Made by a program: the position numbers and the translations under genes
Source: Solirubrobacter deserti
GTDB taxonomy: Bacteria; Actinomycetota; Thermoleophilia; Solirubrobacterales; Solirubrobacteraceae
Direction: 5' to 3'
NCBI RefSeq assembly: GCF_003344625.1
Contig: NZ_QPKJ02000001.1
Coordinates: 744,001 to 808,000 of the forward strand
DNA length: 64,000 nucleotides
In this document: piece by piece, positions 1 through 9,667 of the stretch
Layout: each line of letters opens with the position of its first letter
How positions within the stretch are numbered: the stretch's first letter is position 1
The notes under the pieces: generated by a model
The model's database searches: none
What the model was told of the DNA's origin: nothing
The model's input: the letters and a program-made list of their open reading frames with translations, nothing else

Positions 1-390
1 GCGCCCGACGAGCCGACCGTCATCCGCGTCGCGAACATCCAGCACCTCGCCACGCCGATCCGCGCCCAGCTCGCGCACCCCTTGAGCGCGATCGAGCTCG
101 CCGCGCTGCTTCACCCGACGCCCGCTGTGGGCGGCGAACCCCATGCCGCCGCGGTGCCCTTGATCCCCGCGCTGGAGGGCCTGGACCGCGGCTGGTACGC
201 GGGCGCCATCGGGTGGACGGACGCCAACGACGACGGCGAGTTCTGCGTGGCGCTCCGCTGCGCGCTCCTCCGCGGCCACGAAGGGCGCCTGTACGCAGGC
301 GTCGGCGTGGTCCGCGACTCGGACCCGGCGTCCGAGCTCGCCGAGACCGAGATCAAGCTCGGCGCACTCCTCCCGGTCCTTTCCGGCTAG
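1..390 (+). CDS. menF: Isochorismate synthase, C-terminal part (5' end outside window)
   Basis: The open frame enters from the left edge and gives about 129 residues of the chorismate-binding fold. Visible landmarks are NIQHLATPIRAQL, HPTPAVGGEP, the GWYAGAIGWTD segment followed by FCVALRCALL, and the C-terminal ETEIKLGALLPVL. These match the C-terminal half of MenF/EntC/DhbC enzymes, which convert chorismate to isochorismate, the first step of menaquinone synthesis. The downstream men genes support MenF rather than a siderophore or salicylate enzyme. The start codon and N-terminal half lie outside the window. Anthranilate or aminodeoxychorismate synthase is an alternative, but GWYAGAIGW and the context argue against it. 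Confidence 0.9.
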   Translation, partial: APDEPTVIRVANIQHLATPIRAQLAHPLSAIELAALLHPTPAVGGEPHAAAVPLIPALEGLDRGWYAGAIGWTDANDDGEFCVALRCALLRGHEGRLYAGVGVVRDSDPASELAETEIKLGALLPVLSG

Positions 391-407
391 CCCGTGATCG
401 TCGTCTA

Positions 408-749
408 CTAGCGGCCGAGTCGGCGCCTCCAGCGCCTGCCGGAGCGCTTGAGGTTCGTCTCCATCGCCCCGAGCGCGCCCCGGTGCTCGGGCAGCGCGGC
501 GGCTTCGGCGGCGTCGATCGAGAGCGTGACCTGCCTCAGCGTGATGCGCGCGACCTCCGGCGCGTCGACGAACACACGACCCTTGTCGGTCTTGACGACG
601 ATGCCGTCGAAGATGTGCTCGCGGGCGTTGTCCTGGACGCGGTGGACGAGGCCGACGCGGACGCCGTCGGAGGTGACGACCGGGACGCCGCGGGGCAGGG
701 CCTGGTAGCCGATCTGGTGGTCGTCGTCGTCCGGGGCGGCAGCGCTCAC
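408..749 (-). CDS. Small PRC-barrel-like hypothetical protein
   Basis: This is a 113-residue protein with a GTG start. It has a short acidic N-terminus (several Asp after residue 5), a central beta-rich stretch (GVPVVTSDGVRVGLVHRVQD, then GIVVKTDKGRVFVDAPEVARI) and a very basic tail rich in Arg. The central part resembles PRC-barrel or DUF2171-like modules, which are small all-beta domains; this is a resemblance by eye only. It lies 10 bases downstream of the 88-residue gene that follows menD, so the three are probably cotranscribed. No function can be assigned. Its 3' end converges with the menF end, leaving 17 bases between them. Confidence 0.65.
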   Translation of the reverse strand: MSAAAPDDDDHQIGYQALPRGVPVVTSDGVRVGLVHRVQDNAREHIFDGIVVKTDKGRVFVDAPEVARITLRQVTLSIDAAEAAALPEHRGALGAMETNLKRSGRRWRRRLGR

Positions 750-759
750 GGAGCCAAAG

Positions 760-1026
760 CTAGCGGCCCGCGCGCCGCCAGACCTCGACGACTTCGCGGA
801 CGCTCGCCGTTCGCCAGGAGATGCGGGAGTCCAAGGGCTTGACCTTGAGCTCGAAGCGGTTGCTCTCCAGCTGCTCGAGCTCGAGGACGAGGGCGTGGTA
901 GCGGCGGCCGCGCTTGTCGATCTCGACGATGTCCCCGGGCGCGATGCCCTTGGAGGTCGTGCGCTTGGTCGAGGGCGCGGAGGGCTCGATCGAGAGCAGG
1001 GAGACCTGGTGGATGTCGGCCGACAC
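760..1026 (-). CDS. Small conserved-looking hypothetical protein downstream of menD
   Basis: This frame encodes 88 residues if the GTG at 1024-1026 is the start, 12 bases after the menD stop. The reading frame stays open much further upstream, but that part is antisense or out of frame to menD and was discarded. The body contains GIAPGDIVEIDKRGRRYHA, LELEQLESNRFELKVKPLD and a closing VREVVEVWRRAGR, a small beta-rich module a little like KOW or SH3-type folds. No catalytic motif is seen. No clear ribosome binding site precedes the GTG, so translation is probably coupled to menD. Function unknown. Confidence 0.55.
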   Translation of the reverse strand: MSADIHQVSLLSIEPSAPSTKRTTSKGIAPGDIVEIDKRGRRYHALVLELEQLESNRFELKVKPLDSRISWRTASVREVVEVWRRAGR

Positions 1027-1037
1027 GACGGCGAACT

Positions 1038-2762
1038 CTAAGTCGAGGAGCGGACGGACTCCCAGACGCGGCGGTGCAGGTCCACGTTCTCGCTGCGGTC
1101 GGTCCGGACGCTGATGATCGTCGAGCGGTCGGCGACCAAGGCCCGGTCGAGGGCCGAGCGAAACGACTCGACGTCCGCGACAGGCTCCCAGCCGAGCCCG
1201 TACAGCGCGGCGGCGTGGGCGAAGTCGAGCCCGTGCGGCGTCGCGATGTGGTCGACGTACGCGGCGCCCTGCCCGGAGGCCGGGAGGAACTCGAAGATGC
1301 CGCCGCCGTCGTTGTCGATCAGCACGATCACCAACCGCAACCCGAGCCGGGAAGCCGCGAGCAGGCCGCCCACGTCGTGGGCCAGCGCGACGTCGCCGAT
1401 CAGCAGCACGACCGGCCCTGAGGACGCCGCAGCGACACCGAACGCCGTGGAGACCGTCCCGTCGATCCCGTTCGCGCCCCGATTCGACAACACGCGGAAC
1501 GCGTTCGGCCGCGCCGGGAAGAACGTCTCGACGTCCCGCACGGGCATCGACGAGGCCACGACCAGCACGGCTTCGTCCGGGAGCCGCGAGCCCAGCTCGG
1601 CGGACACGCGCGGCTCGTTCAACGCACTTCCCAATGCGCCCGCGATCGCCCCCGCGGCGGCCCGGTCCGCGGCGTGCCAGCGCTCGAACCACGACCGGTC
1701 ACGACGCTTGCGCACGCGCGCCGTCAGCTCGTCGAACGTCACGCGCGGGTTCGCCGCCACGATCGTGCCCACCGACCCGTCCGGGTCCTGCCAGGCGGTT
1801 TCCGCGTCGAAGGAGACCTGCAGCGCGCCGCTCGAAGCCAGCCACGCGCGCAACGGCTTGGACGTCGGCAGATCCCCGACCCGCAACACCAGATCCGGTA
1901 CCACCGACGAACCGAACGCCTCGGAGCGCAGCAGCGCGTCGTAATGCGCGATGGCCGCCGGCCCGCGCCGCGCGCCCGACAGCGGATCGGCCAGCAGCGG
2001 CAGCCCCGCCTTCTCGCAGAACGCCGCCAACGACGCGCCCAACCGCGGATCGCGCTCGGACCGCCCCGCGACGACGACCGCCCGCGACGCCTCGCGCACC
2101 TGCTGCGTCAACGCACCGATCACGTCGTCGGACGCCACCCGCGGCACGGGCGGGCGCGCCACCCACGGCCGCCCGCCCGCACGCCCTTCGACCACCTCCG
2201 TCGCAGGAACCCCGGACGAGCCGTCCGGCACCAGCGGCTCCCGGAACGAGAAGTTCAGGTGCACCGGCCCGGGGCGCCCGTCCAGCGCCGTCCAGAACGC
2301 GCGGCACGCGAGCTGCCGCAGCCAGCGCACCCGCGCCGGGGAGGCGGGAAAGTCGTCGACCTCGAAGAACCACTTGGCGGCAGACCCATACAGCCCGATC
2401 TGGTCGATCGTCTGCCCAGCGCCGATCGCGCGCAGCTCAGGCGGGCGGTCCGCGGTCAACACCAGCAGCGGCACGCGCGCCTCGTACGCCTCGTGCACGG
2501 CGGGCGCGTAGTTCGCGGCCGCCGTCCCTGACGTGCACACCAGGGCGGGCGGCACGCCGGTCGTCTTCGCCAGCCCCAGCGCGAAGAAAGCGCCGCTCCG
2601 CTCATCGAGGTGGGACGTCGAGCGCAGGCGCCCATCCCAGGCAAACGACAAGGTCAAAGGCGTCGAGCGCGACCCCGGCGAGGTGCAGGCGTCGCGCAGC
2701 CCGCAGCGGACGAGCTCGTCCACGAAGGCGCGCAGGCACAGATACGTGTCGGTTCCGGGCAT
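1038..2762 (-). CDS. menD: SEPHCHC synthase MenD (thiamine diphosphate enzyme)
   Basis: MenD joins isochorismate and 2-oxoglutarate (with decarboxylation) to give SEPHCHC in the cytosol. The protein is 574 residues from the ATG at 2762, close to the usual length. Signature segments are SPGSRSTPLTLSFAWDG near the N-terminus, DERSGAFFALGLAKTTG carrying the thiamine-diphosphate activating Glu, VCTSGTAAANYAPAV, LTADRPPELRAIGAGQTIDQ, and SNRGANGIDGTVSTAFG with the cofactor-binding GD and DNDGGGIFEFLP near the C-terminus. The frame is open further upstream, but the alignable N-terminus begins right after 2762. This ATG overlaps the menH start on the other strand. Confidence 0.96.
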   Translation of the reverse strand: MPGTDTYLCLRAFVDELVRCGLRDACTSPGSRSTPLTLSFAWDGRLRSTSHLDERSGAFFALGLAKTTGVPPALVCTSGTAAANYAPAVHEAYEARVPLLVLTADRPPELRAIGAGQTIDQIGLYGSAAKWFFEVDDFPASPARVRWLRQLACRAFWTALDGRPGPVHLNFSFREPLVPDGSSGVPATEVVEGRAGGRPWVARPPVPRVASDDVIGALTQQVREASRAVVVAGRSERDPRLGASLAAFCEKAGLPLLADPLSGARRGPAAIAHYDALLRSEAFGSSVVPDLVLRVGDLPTSKPLRAWLASSGALQVSFDAETAWQDPDGSVGTIVAANPRVTFDELTARVRKRRDRSWFERWHAADRAAAGAIAGALGSALNEPRVSAELGSRLPDEAVLVVASSMPVRDVETFFPARPNAFRVLSNRGANGIDGTVSTAFGVAAASSGPVVLLIGDVALAHDVGGLLAASRLGLRLVIVLIDNDGGGIFEFLPASGQGAAYVDHIATPHGLDFAHAAALYGLGWEPVADVESFRSALDRALVADRSTIISVRTDRSENVDLHRRVWESVRSST

Positions 2763-3504
2763 GATGGAGAAAATGCTGCCGCCGCTCGTCCTGCTGCACG
2801 GCTTCACGCAGACCCGCCAATCCTGGCGGCGCACGGCGACCCAGCTCACCTCACGCTACCGCGTGCTCACGCCGGACCTGCCCGGCCACGGCCAGGCGGC
2901 GCACCGCACGCCGAGCTGCGACGCCGTCACTGCTTACCTGCGCGCGCTCACCCCGAGCACCCCGTTCACGCTCGTCGGCTACAGCATGGGCGGCCGGATC
3001 GCGCTCCACGCCGCGTTCCAGCTCGACCTCGACCGGCTCGTCCTGATCGGCGCCAGCCCGGGCATCGCCGACCCCGCCGAACACGAGCAGCGCCGCCGCG
3101 CCGACGAGGCGCTCGCCGCCAAGATCGAAGAAATCGGCGTCGAGGCGTTCGCCCGCGAGTGGGGGAACCTGCCGCTCTTCGCCGGCCAGCCGGAGCGCGT
3201 AAGGGCCGCCGCCTACGCCGACCGCCTGCGCAACACCCCGCACGGCCTCGCCCAAGCCCTCAGAGGCCTGGGCACGGGCACCATGGAGCCCCTGTGGGAC
3301 CGGCTTCCGCAACTCCAGACGCCCGTCACGCTCATCACGGGCGAGCGCGACGAGAAGTTCCGCGCGCTCGCCGAAGACATGGCGAGGCGGTTACCGAACG
3401 CCGAGCACGTGACGATCCCGAACACCGGCCACGCACCGCAGCTGGAGGATCCAGCCGCGGTGGCTCACCAGTTGGGGTCGCCCTCCTCGTCGGCCTCCGC
3501 GTAG
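2761..3504 (+). CDS. menH: SHCHC synthase MenH-like alpha/beta hydrolase
   Basis: This predicted MenH removes pyruvate from SEPHCHC to give SHCHC. It is an alpha/beta hydrolase of about 247 residues. It begins with PPLVLLHGFTQTRQSW (oxyanion region), then TPDLPGHG, the nucleophile elbow GYSMGG, ITGERDEKF with the acidic residue, and NTGHAPQLEDP with the catalytic His. ATG codons at 2761, 2764 and 2773 are all possible, and the homology starts right after 2773. The MenH role rests on position between menD and menC, because the fold alone does not fix specificity. Its 3' end overlaps the next minus-strand gene by 40 bases. Confidence 0.85.
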   Translation: MMEKMLPPLVLLHGFTQTRQSWRRTATQLTSRYRVLTPDLPGHGQAAHRTPSCDAVTAYLRALTPSTPFTLVGYSMGGRIALHAAFQLDLDRLVLIGASPGIADPAEHEQRRRADEALAAKIEEIGVEAFAREWGNLPLFAGQPERVRAAAYADRLRNTPHGLAQALRGLGTGTMEPLWDRLPQLQTPVTLITGERDEKFRALAEDMARRLPNAEHVTIPNTGHAPQLEDPAAVAHQLGSPSSSASA

Positions 3505-3719
3505 TCGTCGCCGTCGAAGTCGTCCTCGAGCAGGTCGTCGAACTGCGCGCCGTCGCGCATGATCGGCTCCGTGCTGTGCTGGTCGCCGTGCTCGGCGTGT
3601 TCGATGAGATCCGCTTCGGCGAGTTCGAAACCCTCGCTCTCGCCCTCACCAGCTTCGATCAGCGGTGCGAGCGCGGGATCGACCGGGTCGTCCGGCGTCT
3701 CAGGCCATTCGCGTGCCAT
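3465..3719 (-). CDS. Acidic small hypothetical protein
   Basis: This 84-residue protein is strongly acidic. It opens with MAREWPETPDDPVDP, has a middle EAGEGESEGFELAEADLIEH motif, and ends with a run of Asp/Glu. No membrane segment, cysteine cluster or known catalytic motif is seen. A TANNNT box (TAGGGT, 3727-3732 on the minus strand) sits 7 bases before the ATG with no ribosome binding site, which fits a leaderless transcript. It lies between menH and menC, overlapping the menH 3' end by 40 bases. It looks like a real lineage-specific protein, but no function can be given. Confidence 0.65.
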   Translation of the reverse strand: MAREWPETPDDPVDPALAPLIEAGEGESEGFELAEADLIEHAEHGDQHSTEPIMRDGAQFDDLLEDDFDGDDYAEADEEGDPNW

Positions 3720-3740
3720 GCGGCGAACCCTACAGCCACG

Positions 3741-4724
3741 TCACGCCAGACCGACGGTGCCCGGAACCTCGATGACGCCGTCGCGCGGTGTCAACGCCCC
3801 GGCCGGGGCCAGGGTCGCGAGCCCGCAGGAACGCGTGACGCGTAGCGCGGCCGCGGCGTGCACCGCGGCCGCGATCCCGCGCGGACCGTCGAACGTGGAC
3901 GCGAGATAGACGTCGGCACCGGCCGCTCGCGCCGTCCGGGCGTCGGCCAGCACGCCCGTGATCCCGCCGCGCGTGACCTTCAGACACACCGCGCGGACGC
4001 CGCCGGCGCCGGGAGCGTGCGTCTCGTCCATGGCGATCGGCACGCGCGTGCCGGCCTGCACCTCGCGCAACCCCTCGACGCCGTGCACCGGCTCCTCACA
4101 CAGCTCCAGGCCCACGGGCTCCAGTGAACGCAACGCCGCGAGCGCCACCTCCACGGTTCCCCAGGCCCCGTTCGCGTCGACGCGGATGCCGACCTCGGGC
4201 CCGACCGCGGCGCGCACGGCGGCCAGGCGCCCGGCGTCGTCCCCGATCCCGACCTTGACCTTCACGCACCGGAACCCCGCCCGCGCGGCGGCGGCCGCAG
4301 CCGCGGCGGCGCCGGAGCGGTCCTCGGCGCCGATCGTCGCGTTGACGGGCACGGCGCCGACCGCGCGCGGGTCGATCAGCCGCGCCAAGGGCGTCCCGGT
4401 CCGCCGGGAGGCGTGATCCCAGAGCGCGAGATCCACCGCCGCCAGCGCCTGAGGAAGATCCCGCTCCGCCCGGCAGGCCTCCAGCACGTCGGCCGTCGGC
4501 TCCAGCGAACGCAGCACCGCCGCGTACGCATCCAGAGCGGCCCGCACCGACGCCATCGACACCCCGTCGTAGGGCTCGAGCGGCGCCGCCTCACCCTCGC
4601 CCCAGAGCCCGTCCGGGAAGTCGAGCCGCACGACCAGCACCTCGCGCTCGCGCAACTCGCCCCACGAGGCCCGCAGCGTCGAAGGCAGCGTGAACCGCTC
4701 GGTGCGGACGCTCAGCGCGATCAC
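3741..4724 (-). CDS. menC: o-Succinylbenzoate synthase (enolase superfamily)
   Basis: MenC dehydrates SHCHC to o-succinylbenzoate. The GTG at 4722-4724 overlaps the menA stop in a GTGA junction, giving 327 residues. Enolase-superfamily landmarks are all present: KVKVG near residue 155 with the two catalytic-side lysines, the metal ligands in RVDANGAW (D183), ELCEEP (about E210) and AMDETH (D233), and the opposing lysine in CLKVTRGGITG (K249). The frame remains open above 4724, but that part is antisense-like sequence within menA. It is the last gene of menB-menA-menC, all joined by 4-base overlaps. Related muconate-lactonizing enzymes share the fold; the operon decides for MenC. Confidence 0.95.
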   Translation of the reverse strand: MIALSVRTERFTLPSTLRASWGELREREVLVVRLDFPDGLWGEGEAAPLEPYDGVSMASVRAALDAYAAVLRSLEPTADVLEACRAERDLPQALAAVDLALWDHASRRTGTPLARLIDPRAVGAVPVNATIGAEDRSGAAAAAAAAARAGFRCVKVKVGIGDDAGRLAAVRAAVGPEVGIRVDANGAWGTVEVALAALRSLEPVGLELCEEPVHGVEGLREVQAGTRVPIAMDETHAPGAGGVRAVCLKVTRGGITGVLADARTARAAGADVYLASTFDGPRGIAAAVHAAAALRVTRSCGLATLAPAGALTPRDGVIEVPGTVGLA

Positions 4725-5611
4725 TTCGACAACAGCAGCCCCGCCGACAGCAGCACGCAGAACGCGAGCTGCAGCATCCCGGTGCGGGCGAGCGCGCCGT
4801 TCAGCGACGGGCCGTCGACCCGGTTGCGCACGACCCGCACGATCGGCGCCGCGATCGGCAGCGACAGCCACGGCAGCAACAACCAGGGCGTCAGCTGCTC
4901 CCCGCCGAACGCCCACGCCAAGGGAGCGGTGGCGAACGCGAGGTAGACGATGAGCGCGTACGCGACGCGCGCGCGATCACGCCCCAGCCGCACCGCCAGC
5001 GTGCGCTTGCCCGCCCGCCGGTCCGTCTCCAGGTCGCGCACGTTGTTGACCATCAGGATCGCGGTCGCCAGCAACCCGACGGGCACGGCCAGGACGAAGG
5101 CCTCCCACGCCAGCTCCTTGGTCTGCGCGAAGAACGTGCCGGTGACGGCGACGATGCCGAAGAACAGGAACACGAACACCTCGCCCAGGCCCTCGTACCC
5201 GTAGGGCCGAGGCCCGCCCGTGTAGAGCACGCCGGCGAGAATCGACAGCACGCCGACGAGCAGCAGCTCCCAGCCGGACGTCAGGATCAGGTACACGCCC
5301 ACCAGCACCGCCAGGCCGAACGCCACATAGGTCGCGACCAGCACCTGCTTGGGCGGAACGAGCCCGCCGGCGGTGACGCGGACCGGCCCGAGGCGGTCCT
5401 CGGTGTCGGCGCCGCGGCGGGCGTCCGAGTAGTCGTTGCTCAGGTTGGTCCCGATCTGGATGAGCAGCGCGCCGAGCAGCGTCGCGACGAACGTCAGCGG
5501 CCGGAAGGTGCCGAGCGCCGCGGCGTAGGCCGTGCCGACGAACACCGGCGCCGCCGCCGCGGGCAGCGTGCGTGGCCGCGCGGCCATGAACCAGATGTGA
5601 AGGGAACTCAC
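4721..5611 (-). CDS. menA: 1,4-Dihydroxy-2-naphthoate polyprenyltransferase
   Basis: MenA attaches the polyprenyl chain to 1,4-dihydroxy-2-naphthoate in the membrane. The 296-residue UbiA-family protein has multiple hydrophobic helices and the first Asp-rich prenyl-diphosphate site [14 protein letters not shown] at residues 59-72. A second site appears as [20 protein letters not shown]. The start is GTG at 5611, overlapping the menB stop by 4 bases (GTGA). The protein length is normal for the family. Neighbouring menB and menC fix the substrate as DHNA rather than 4-hydroxybenzoate or homogentisate. Confidence 0.96.
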   Translation of the reverse strand: MSSLHIWFMAARPRTLPAAAAPVFVGTAYAAALGTFRPLTFVATLLGALLIQIGTNLSNDYSDARRGADTEDRLGPVRVTAGGLVPPKQVLVATYVAFGLAVLVGVYLILTSGWELLLVGVLSILAGVLYTGGPRPYGYEGLGEVFVFLFFGIVAVTGTFFAQTKELAWEAFVLAVPVGLLATAILMVNNVRDLETDRRAGKRTLAVRLGRDRARVAYALIVYLAFATAPLAWAFGGEQLTPWLLLPWLSLPIAAPIVRVVRNRVDGPSLNGALARTGMLQLAFCVLLSAGLLLSK

Positions 5612-6426
5612 GACCGCCGCGGGAACTGGGAGAAGTCCGGCTGGCGCTTGGCCTTGTAGGCCTCGCGGCCCTCCTTGGCCTCGTCGCTGCCGTAAAAGAG
5701 CAAGTTGGCGTCGTGTGCGAGCTGCTGAATCCCGGCCATGCCGTCTTCCTCAGCGTGAAAACTGAGCTTTACGAGGCGCAGGGCGAAGGGGGAGAGGGCG
5801 AGCATCTCGCGGCACCACTTGACCGTCTCGGCCTCGAGCTCGTCGAGCGGGACGACCGTGTTGACGAGCCCCATCTCCAGCGCCTGCTGCGCGTCGTACT
5901 GGCGGCACAGGAACCAGAACTCCTTGGCCTTCTTCGGGCCGACGAGCCGGGAGAGCAGACTGGCTCCGTAACCACCGTCGAAGGAGCCGACCCGCGGGCC
6001 CGTCTGTCCGAACCGCGCGTTGTCGGCGGCGATCGTCAGGTCGCACACCAGGTGCAGGATCTGCCCGCCGCCGATCGCGTAGCCCGCGACCATCGCTACG
6101 ACCGGCTTCGGCAGGCGCCGGATCTGCACGTGCAGGTCGGTCACGTGGAAGCGCCCGACGGCCTTGCCGCCCGGCACGTAGCCCGTGTCCCCGCGCACGC
6201 GCTGGTCGCCGCCCGAGCAGAACGCGAGCGGGCCCTCGCCGGTGAGGATGATCACGCCGACCGACTCGTCCTCACGCGCGACCTCGAGCGCCTGCGAGAT
6301 CTCGATGATCGTCTCCGGGCGGAACGCGTTGCGGACTTCCGGGCGGTTGATGGTGATCTTGGCGATCCCGTCCCCGGACAGCTCGTACCGGATGTCCTGG
6401 TAATCGCCCGCAGAGGTCCAGTTCAC
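5608..6426 (-). CDS. menB: 1,4-Dihydroxy-2-naphthoyl-CoA synthase
   Basis: MenB cyclises o-succinylbenzoyl-CoA to DHNA-CoA. The 272-residue crotonase-fold protein has [11 protein letters not shown] (residues 69-79), the oxyanion-hole segment [12 protein letters not shown] near 115-126, and the MenB hallmark [10 protein letters not shown] around 147-156, which separates it from ordinary enoyl-CoA hydratases. The start is GTG at 6424-6426. A TATGGT box (6435-6440, minus strand) lies 8 bases upstream with no ribosome binding site, so the transcript is probably leaderless. It is the first gene of menB-menA-menC. Confidence 0.97.
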   Translation of the reverse strand: MNWTSAGDYQDIRYELSGDGIAKITINRPEVRNAFRPETIIEISQALEVAREDESVGVIILTGEGPLAFCSGGDQRVRGDTGYVPGGKAVGRFHVTDLHVQIRRLPKPVVAMVAGYAIGGGQILHLVCDLTIAADNARFGQTGPRVGSFDGGYGASLLSRLVGPKKAKEFWFLCRQYDAQQALEMGLVNTVVPLDELEAETVKWCREMLALSPFALRLVKLSFHAEEDGMAGIQQLAHDANLLFYGSDEAKEGREAYKAKRQPDFSQFPRRS

Positions 6427-6456
6427 GGCGGATGACCATAGCTAGTCTCGGCGCTC
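6427..6456. promoter_or_regulatory. Symmetric bidirectional promoter between menB and menE
   Basis: Only 30 bases separate the two divergent GTG start codons. TATGGT (minus strand, 6440 to 6435) and TAGTCT (plus strand, 6443 to 6448) both fit the actinobacterial TANNNT -10 form. Each ends exactly 8 bases before its start codon, and they flank the palindromic TAGCTA at 6439-6444. No ribosome binding site fits in the gap, so both transcripts are probably leaderless. This is read from sequence; transcription is inferred. Confidence 0.6.
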
Positions 6457-7578
6457 GTGAACGCGATCGAGACGCCGCAGGGGTCGCTGACCTACGACGA
6501 GCTGGCGGAGCGCGCCTCGCGCGTGCGTGTGTCGGCGCCGCGCGTGGCGATCGCGATGCCGCCGTCGCTGGACTTCGCGATCGCGCTGCGCGCGTGCATG
6601 CAGGCGGGCGTGGAAGCGGTGCCGGTGGACCTGCGCGAGCCGGTATGGCGTGTGGCCGATGCCGGGCAGGTCATCACGGAGATAGACCACGGCAGACAGG
6701 AAAAGGGCGCCGGGTTCGGCCTGGTCGTGCACACGAGCGGCACGACCGGCGTGCCCCGGCCGATCCGGCTCTCGCTCTCCCAGATCCAGGCGAACTCGGA
6801 TGCCGTGACCGCCGTGATCGAGCCGGGCCGTTGGCTGTGCCCCTTACCGCTCTCGCACATCGGCGGCCTGATGGTGCTCCTGCGGTCCTGGCTCACGCGC
6901 ACCACCGCCGTGATCGGCCCAGCCGACACGCCCGACGTCACCGTGGCCTCGCTGGTCCCGACGCAGCTCGCGCGCCTGATCCATCAACCGCCGCCGGAGA
7001 CGCTTCGCGACGTGATGCTCGGCGGTGCCCCCGCGGACCCGACGCTGCTCGTCCGCGCGCGTGCCGCCGGTTGGCCCGTCCGCCCGTCTTACGGGCTCAC
7101 GCAGGCGTGCAGCGCGGTCGCGCTCGCGGACATCGGAGACACCGAGACGTCTGGCCGCCCACTGCCCGGGGTGACGATCGACCTGGCGGCGGACGGCGAG
7201 ATCATCGTCTCGGGAGCGTCCGTGGTCGGCGGCACGCACGCCACGGGCGATCTCGGCTCGTGGCTGGACGGCCGGCTCGTGGTCCACGGCCGCAAGGTGG
7301 ACACGATCGTCAGCGGCGGCGAGAACGTCATGCCGCAGGAGGTCGAGGCCGTCCTGCTCTCGCACCCGGCGGTGCTCGAAGCCGCCGTGGTCGGCCGGCC
7401 CGACCCGGAGTGGGGCGAGGCCGTGACCGCGTTCGTGGTCCTGGGCGCGGACGCGCCTGACCTCCGTGAATTCGTGCGGGAGCGCCTGGCGCCGTTCAAA
7501 GTTCCAAAAGGCATTGAGCAAGTCGAGGCGCTACCTCGGAATGCGGCTGGGAAGGTTCTGCGCCGCGAGCTCGCGTAG
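6457..7578 (+). CDS. menE: o-Succinylbenzoate-CoA ligase (short form)
   Basis: MenE activates o-succinylbenzoate to its CoA ester, feeding MenB. It is an acyl-adenylate enzyme of 373 residues, shorter than the 450-490 usual for MenE, mostly through a reduced N-terminal region. Motifs are the P-loop HTSGTTGVPR (92-101), PLSHIGGL, SYGLTQACS, the TGDLG aspartate, and the C-terminal NAAGKVLRREL with the adenylation lysine. The start is GTG at 6457, 8 bases after a TAGTCT box. Its 3' end overlaps the opposing DUF559 gene by 48 bases. The men context supports MenE over a general acyl-CoA ligase. Confidence 0.92.
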   Translation: MNAIETPQGSLTYDELAERASRVRVSAPRVAIAMPPSLDFAIALRACMQAGVEAVPVDLREPVWRVADAGQVITEIDHGRQEKGAGFGLVVHTSGTTGVPRPIRLSLSQIQANSDAVTAVIEPGRWLCPLPLSHIGGLMVLLRSWLTRTTAVIGPADTPDVTVASLVPTQLARLIHQPPPETLRDVMLGGAPADPTLLVRARAAGWPVRPSYGLTQACSAVALADIGDTETSGRPLPGVTIDLAADGEIIVSGASVVGGTHATGDLGSWLDGRLVVHGRKVDTIVSGGENVMPQEVEAVLLSHPAVLEAAVVGRPDPEWGEAVTAFVVLGADAPDLREFVRERLAPFKVPKGIEQVEALPRNAAGKVLRRELA

Positions 7579-8382
7579 GACCTCGTCCGGGCGCGCGAGA
7601 TCCTCTTCGCGGAAGCGCAGCACGACGAACCCGTGCTCGCGCAGGACCGCGTCCTGGATGCGATCGTCGCGCGCGGTCCTCGGCCGGTCGTGGTGATCGC
7701 CGTCGATCTCGACGTTGAGCCCCGGCCATCGGAAGTCGAGCTCGAATCCCAGGAGACGCGTGTTGACAACTGGCTCCGGAAGCCGCGCGCCGCGGATCAG
7801 CTTGAGGAACCGGTCCTCGAGCCCGGAGCGCGTCCCGGCGCTGCCGGCGGCGTGCAGCTCGAGCGCCCGGTCGAGCGTCTTCGTGCGCCGCTTGACCATG
7901 CGCGGGTCGAAGAGCTTGCGGAACGCCGCCTCGTGGATGACGTTCGCGACCTGCTCCGCGTTCAACTCCCGGCTCATGTCGAACAGGACCCGCGGCACGT
8001 TGCACACCGGGATCGCGTCGCGCACCAACGACTCGCCGGGGACGAGCAGGCCGGGCACGATCTCGAAGCCGTCCTGCTTGCGGCGCCGCTTCGGCACGGC
8101 GACCTGGATCGCCGGCTCCTTGAACCGCGAGATCTTCCAGTACTTGCCGCCGCTGAAGCCGGCCAGCGCGGCGCCGTCGCCCGCCGCGTACACCGCGGCA
8201 AGCCATTCGCCCTCGCGCGAGAGGCCCGGGTGCCCGACCGCGTACACGCCCCGGTACAAGGGCCACAACTCGCCGGCCACGACGGCACGCCGCAGTGTTT
8301 GCGACGTCGCGCCGGTCTGCGCGGCACGCACCACACCGTGCTGCGCGGTCGCGAGCCGCGAGATGTAACGAAAGGTCCGCAT
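7531..8382 (-). CDS. DUF559-domain protein with AbiEi-like N-terminus
   Basis: The likely start is the ATG at 8382, giving 283 residues; an upstream open stretch lacks homology-like sequence. The N-terminus (RTFRYISRLATAQHGVVRAAQ, then LRRAVVAGELWPLYRGVYAVGHP) resembles the winged-helix start of AbiEi-type antitoxins. The C-terminus (NTRLLGFELDFRWPGLNVEID, then DRIQDAVLREHGFVVLRF) has the E/D pattern of DUF559, a Vsr/PD-(D/E)XK-related nuclease fold. Such proteins are common in actinobacteria as single genes. No partner toxin is adjacent, so a toxin-antitoxin role is not supported. It may be a DNA-processing enzyme, but the substrate is unknown. Confidence 0.8.
   Translation of the reverse strand: MRTFRYISRLATAQHGVVRAAQTGATSQTLRRAVVAGELWPLYRGVYAVGHPGLSREGEWLAAVYAAGDGAALAGFSGGKYWKISRFKEPAIQVAVPKRRRKQDGFEIVPGLLVPGESLVRDAIPVCNVPRVLFDMSRELNAEQVANVIHEAAFRKLFDPRMVKRRTKTLDRALELHAAGSAGTRSGLEDRFLKLIRGARLPEPVVNTRLLGFELDFRWPGLNVEIDGDHHDRPRTARDDRIQDAVLREHGFVVLRFREEDLARPDEVLRELAAQNLPSRIPR

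Positions 8383-9666
<1,284 letters not shown>

Positions 9667-9667
<1 letters not shown>

Noticed and set aside
7531..8382. Toxin-antitoxin module
   Set aside because: The AbiEi-like N-terminus is fused to a DUF559 nuclease-like domain and no partner toxin gene is adjacent.
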